DNA of 7,934 nucleotides from contig JAXDBV010000354.1 of the NCBI GenBank assembly GCA_034678415.1, positions 1-7,934 on the forward strand, in the 5' to 3' direction. Shown here one piece after another: positions 6,035 to 7,934 of the stretch (positions within the stretch are counted from its first letter, which is position 1; every line of letters starts with the position of its first letter). The notes beneath the pieces are model-generated. The model did no database searches, was not told the DNA's origin, and saw nothing but the letters and a program-made list of their open reading frames with translations. The stretch comes from JAXDBV01 sp034678415. Its GTDB lineage: Bacteria; Bacteroidota; Bacteroidia; Bacteroidales; VadinHA17. The translations under genes were made by a program, and so were the position numbers.

Positions 6035-7538
6035 TGCGGATTTTTTTAAACGCAGCACCGAGGTGATCTATTATGTCACCGGCGATCAATGCTTCCTCCC
6101 CCATTCTTTTCTTCGCCAGGTCGCCGGCCAGTCCATGGATGAATACTCCGAGGAGGGCCGCCTCCCCGGGAGGGTAACGTTGCGCCAGGAGGGAGAGGAT
6201 AATTCCGGTGAGCACATCTCCACTGCCGGCGGTGGCCATACCGGGGTTGCCGGTTGAGTTGAACCAGCAGCTGCCGTCGGGGAAGGCAATGCTGGTATAT
6301 GCTCCCTTGAGGATAACGTATATCTTATGATCCATGGCAAACTCTATCTGTCGCATAACCCTCTCGTACTGTGTGGATACCGGCCGGTCGATCCGTTCGA
6401 ACTCTTTCGGGTGCGGGGTGAGTATCGATTCTACGGGAAGCAGCTCCAGCCATTCCTTATGGCGGCCCAGGATATTGATCCCGTCGGCATCAATCACCAG
6501 GGGGAGCCTGCATTTTTCCAGCAGATCCTTCATCCCCCGTTCCGAATTCTCCCTGCATCCCAGCCCGGGTCCTATTCCCACGGCCGTGTAGTCTTCCAGG
6601 CCGGGGATCCCCGAGAAAAGGATATCCGATGCATCAATGCTGATCATGGCTTCGGGGACAGCCGTTTGCATGATTTCATACCCATAGCGCGGCACGTGAA
6701 CGGTAAGAAGGCCTGTGCCGGCCCTCAGGCAGGCCCTGGCCGCAAGCACCGCCGCCCCCATCTTGCCGAAACATCCTGAAATAAGCAATGAATGGCCGTA
6801 TTGTCCCTTGTGGGAAAAGGGATCCCTGCTCCTGATAAATGTCCTGATATCGTCCGCGGTGAGGTAATGGTAACGGGTTGCCTGCCGGTCAATATATTCC
6901 TGGTGAAGGCCTATGGGAAGCACATGCCATGACCCGACAAAGGGATGGTTCTCCGCCATGAAAAATGCCAGCCGCGGAAATTGAAAGGTGAGGGTTATCG
7001 CCGCCCTGATGATACTGTCTTTCCTGTTTTTTGAGTTGTCCTCTCCAAACAGTCCCGATGGCATATCAATAGCGATGATCCGTGCACCGCTGCTGTTCAG
7101 GTGATTAACCAGGGTGGCAGCCAGCCCGTCGAGGGGACGGGTAATCCCCGATCCGAAAAGACCGTCAATCACAATGTCACCGGCCGGTATGTCAGGCAGT
7201 TGGTGTCCGTCTTCGATAAAATGGAAAGGGACTCTTCCTTGCCTTCTCAGGCGTCTGAGGTTGGTGGAGAAATCATCCGAGTACTTTTCGCTTTTCAGGA
7301 TATACACCGTAGCCTCCCTGTCGCCGGCAGCAAGCATCCTGGCCAGCGCCAGTGCATCGCCCCCGTTGTTTCCGGGCCCGGCAAAAATCATATACCTGGC
7401 ATCCGGAGGAGTATGTTGTACCATCCATTGATACAAGGCGGCGGATGCCCTTTCCATCAGATCAACGGATGACACGGGCTCATGAACAATCGTGTAATTA
7501 TCGATCTCCCGGATCGTATGTGTCTGAAAAATCTTCAT
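6018..7538 (-). CDS. nnr: Bifunctional NAD(P)HX epimerase / ADP-dependent NAD(P)HX dehydratase
   Basis: This cytosolic metabolite-repair enzyme restores NADH and NADPH from their damaged hydrates. The N-terminal domain (about 1-225, YjeF_N/NnrE) epimerises R- to S-NAD(P)HX: it begins MKIFQTHTIREIDNYTI and has AGPGNNGGDALALAR (53-67), IDGLFGSG (124-131) and IDMPSGLFGE (157-166). The C-terminal domain (about 226-500, NnrD, ribokinase fold) dehydrates S-NAD(P)HX at the expense of ADP: GCFGKMGAAVLAARACLRAGTGL (255-277), GIGPGLG (321-327), DADGIN (350-355), TPHPKEF (374-380), KGAYT (411-415) and NPGMATAGSGDVLTG (431-445) with catalytic D441. At 506 residues it has the normal bifunctional length. 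The frame extends to a GTG at 7571, but the -7 box shows transcription starts near 7569, and family members begin at this MKIF, so ATG 7536-7538 is chosen. The gene overlaps DUF4831 downstream. Confidence 0.95.
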   Translation of the reverse strand: MKIFQTHTIREIDNYTIVHEPVSSVDLMERASAALYQWMVQHTPPDARYMIFAGPGNNGGDALALARMLAAGDREATVYILKSEKYSDDFSTNLRRLRRQGRVPFHFIEDGHQLPDIPAGDIVIDGLFGSGITRPLDGLAATLVNHLNSSGARIIAIDMPSGLFGEDNSKNRKDSIIRAAITLTFQFPRLAFFMAENHPFVGSWHVLPIGLHQEYIDRQATRYHYLTADDIRTFIRSRDPFSHKGQYGHSLLISGCFGKMGAAVLAARACLRAGTGLLTVHVPRYGYEIMQTAVPEAMISIDASDILFSGIPGLEDYTAVGIGPGLGCRENSERGMKDLLEKCRLPLVIDADGINILGRHKEWLELLPVESILTPHPKEFERIDRPVSTQYERVMRQIEFAMDHKIYVILKGAYTSIAFPDGSCWFNSTGNPGMATAGSGDVLTGIILSLLAQRYPPGEAALLGVFIHGLAGDLAKKRMGEEALIAGDIIDHLGAAFKKIRNEEKR

Positions 7539-7573
7539 ACATACAGAAGAACGGGGCAGACCCATCTTCACGA

Positions 7574-7604
7574 CAAATTTAGCATTCCGGCACGTTATAT
7601 GAAA
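7574..7604 (-). promoter_or_regulatory. Bacteroidota-type promoter of nnr-DUF4831
   Basis: On the minus strand, -7 box TAAATTTG (7581-7574) fits TAnnTTTG exactly, and TTTC (7604-7601) lies 19 nt upstream as a three-of-four match to TTTG. The predicted leader is about 30 nt, and it excludes the upstream GTG start of nnr. Confidence 0.7.
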
Positions 7605-7656
7605 TTTTCATTCAACATACCATTCATTATTGTTCTCCGGTCAAATGAAAAAAAAC

Positions 7657-7664
7657 TATATTTG
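7657..7664 (+). promoter_or_regulatory. Bacteroidota-type -7 promoter box of the peptide transporter gene
   Basis: TATATTTG fits TAnnTTTG exactly. A good -33 TTTG is not seen at the standard distance (ATTG ends 24 nt upstream). It is divergent from the nnr promoter about 75 nt away. The leader would be near 38 nt. Confidence 0.6.
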
Positions 7665-7688
7665 CCACATTCCGAAACTAATCAAATT

Positions 7689-7715
7689 ATGAACCAATAC
7701 ATAAACGAATGTTAA
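7689..7715 (+). other. 8-codon upstream ORF overlapping the peptide transporter start
   Basis: ATG 7689 encodes MNQYINEC and stops at TAA 7713-7715, running across the transporter ATG (7709-7711) in another frame. It lies inside the predicted leader. It could couple or dampen translation of the transporter, or be incidental. No Shine-Dalgarno precedes either ATG. Confidence 0.3.
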
Positions 7716-7934
7716 AGAATCATCCACGCGGACTTATCGTCGCATTTTTTGCCAACATGGGTGAGCGTTTCGGGTTTTACACCATGATGGCAATCCTTGT
7801 CCTTTTTCTTCAGGCCAAGTATGGGCTGTCGGTGGAACAGGCCGGCAGCTATTATAGCTGGTTTTACTTCGGGATCTATGCCCTCGCCCTGATAGGCGGT
7901 ATCCTGGCCGATGCCACCAACCAGTATAAGCTGG
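7709..7934 (+). CDS. POT/PTR2-family peptide MFS transporter, partial: N-terminus only
   Basis: The first 75 residues of an inner-membrane proton-dependent oligopeptide transporter that imports di- and tripeptides; the frame runs off the window (full length is usually near 450-550). Short N-terminus MLKNHPRGL leads into TM1 with NMGERFGFYTM at 16-26, the family's ExxERFxYY motif, in which the first Glu is Asn here (N16) while E19 and R20 are kept. TM1 continues ILVLFLQAKYGLS, TM2 is YYSWFYFGIYALALIGGILAD (48-68), ending in the GGxLAD signature. Start ATG 7709 is the first in frame after the -7 box, and matches where related Bacteroidota proteins begin. It is divergent from nnr. Confidence 0.9.
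   Translation, partial: MLKNHPRGLIVAFFANMGERFGFYTMMAILVLFLQAKYGLSVEQAGSYYSWFYFGIYALALIGGILADATNQYKL

Noticed and set aside
6327..6779. 150-codon plus-strand ORF antisense to nnr
   Set aside because: It lies opposite the conserved NnrD domain; no start signals or family features.

Overview
This window looks like a piece of chromosome from a Bacteroidota bacterium, probably of the Bacteroidales. Three start regions carry exact matches to the TAnnTTTG -7 box of this phylum, Shine-Dalgarno sequences are mostly absent, and a DUF4831 lipoprotein, a family typical of Bacteroidales, is present. Base composition is fairly even across the genes. I see no insertion sequence, tRNA, rRNA or CRISPR array.

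Left part (1-2532, minus strand): a compact operon in the order MFS transporter, a 42-codon small ORF, then pepD (aminoacyl-histidine dipeptidase, cut by the window edge). The MFS protein closely resembles animal MFSD1, a lysosomal dipeptide transporter. A dipeptide transporter plus a cytosolic dipeptidase makes a coherent uptake-and-hydrolysis unit. This is the most interesting part of the window. The small ORF fills the gap between the two genes almost exactly.

Middle (2533-4903): a divergent, plus-strand gene for a small exported thioredoxin-fold protein with a CGWC active site, followed by a good intrinsic terminator. Convergent to it lies a lone P-loop ATPase of the archaeal ATPase_2/STAND type with a C-terminal winged helix. 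A perfect 10-bp-arm AT-rich palindrome lies between its likely promoter boxes. The 305-nt gap upstream of the ATPase has no convincing gene but is bracketed by a long-range inverted repeat.

Right part (4904-7571, minus strand): nnr (bifunctional NAD(P)HX epimerase/dehydratase) overlaps the DUF4831 lipoprotein gene by 17 nt, so the two probably form one transcript. Divergent from nnr, at the right edge, begins a POT/PTR2-family peptide transporter with its own -7 box and an 8-codon upstream ORF overlapping its start. Peptide import and breakdown therefore appear at both ends of the window, through unrelated transporters, which fits a protein- or peptide-fermenting lifestyle (inference).
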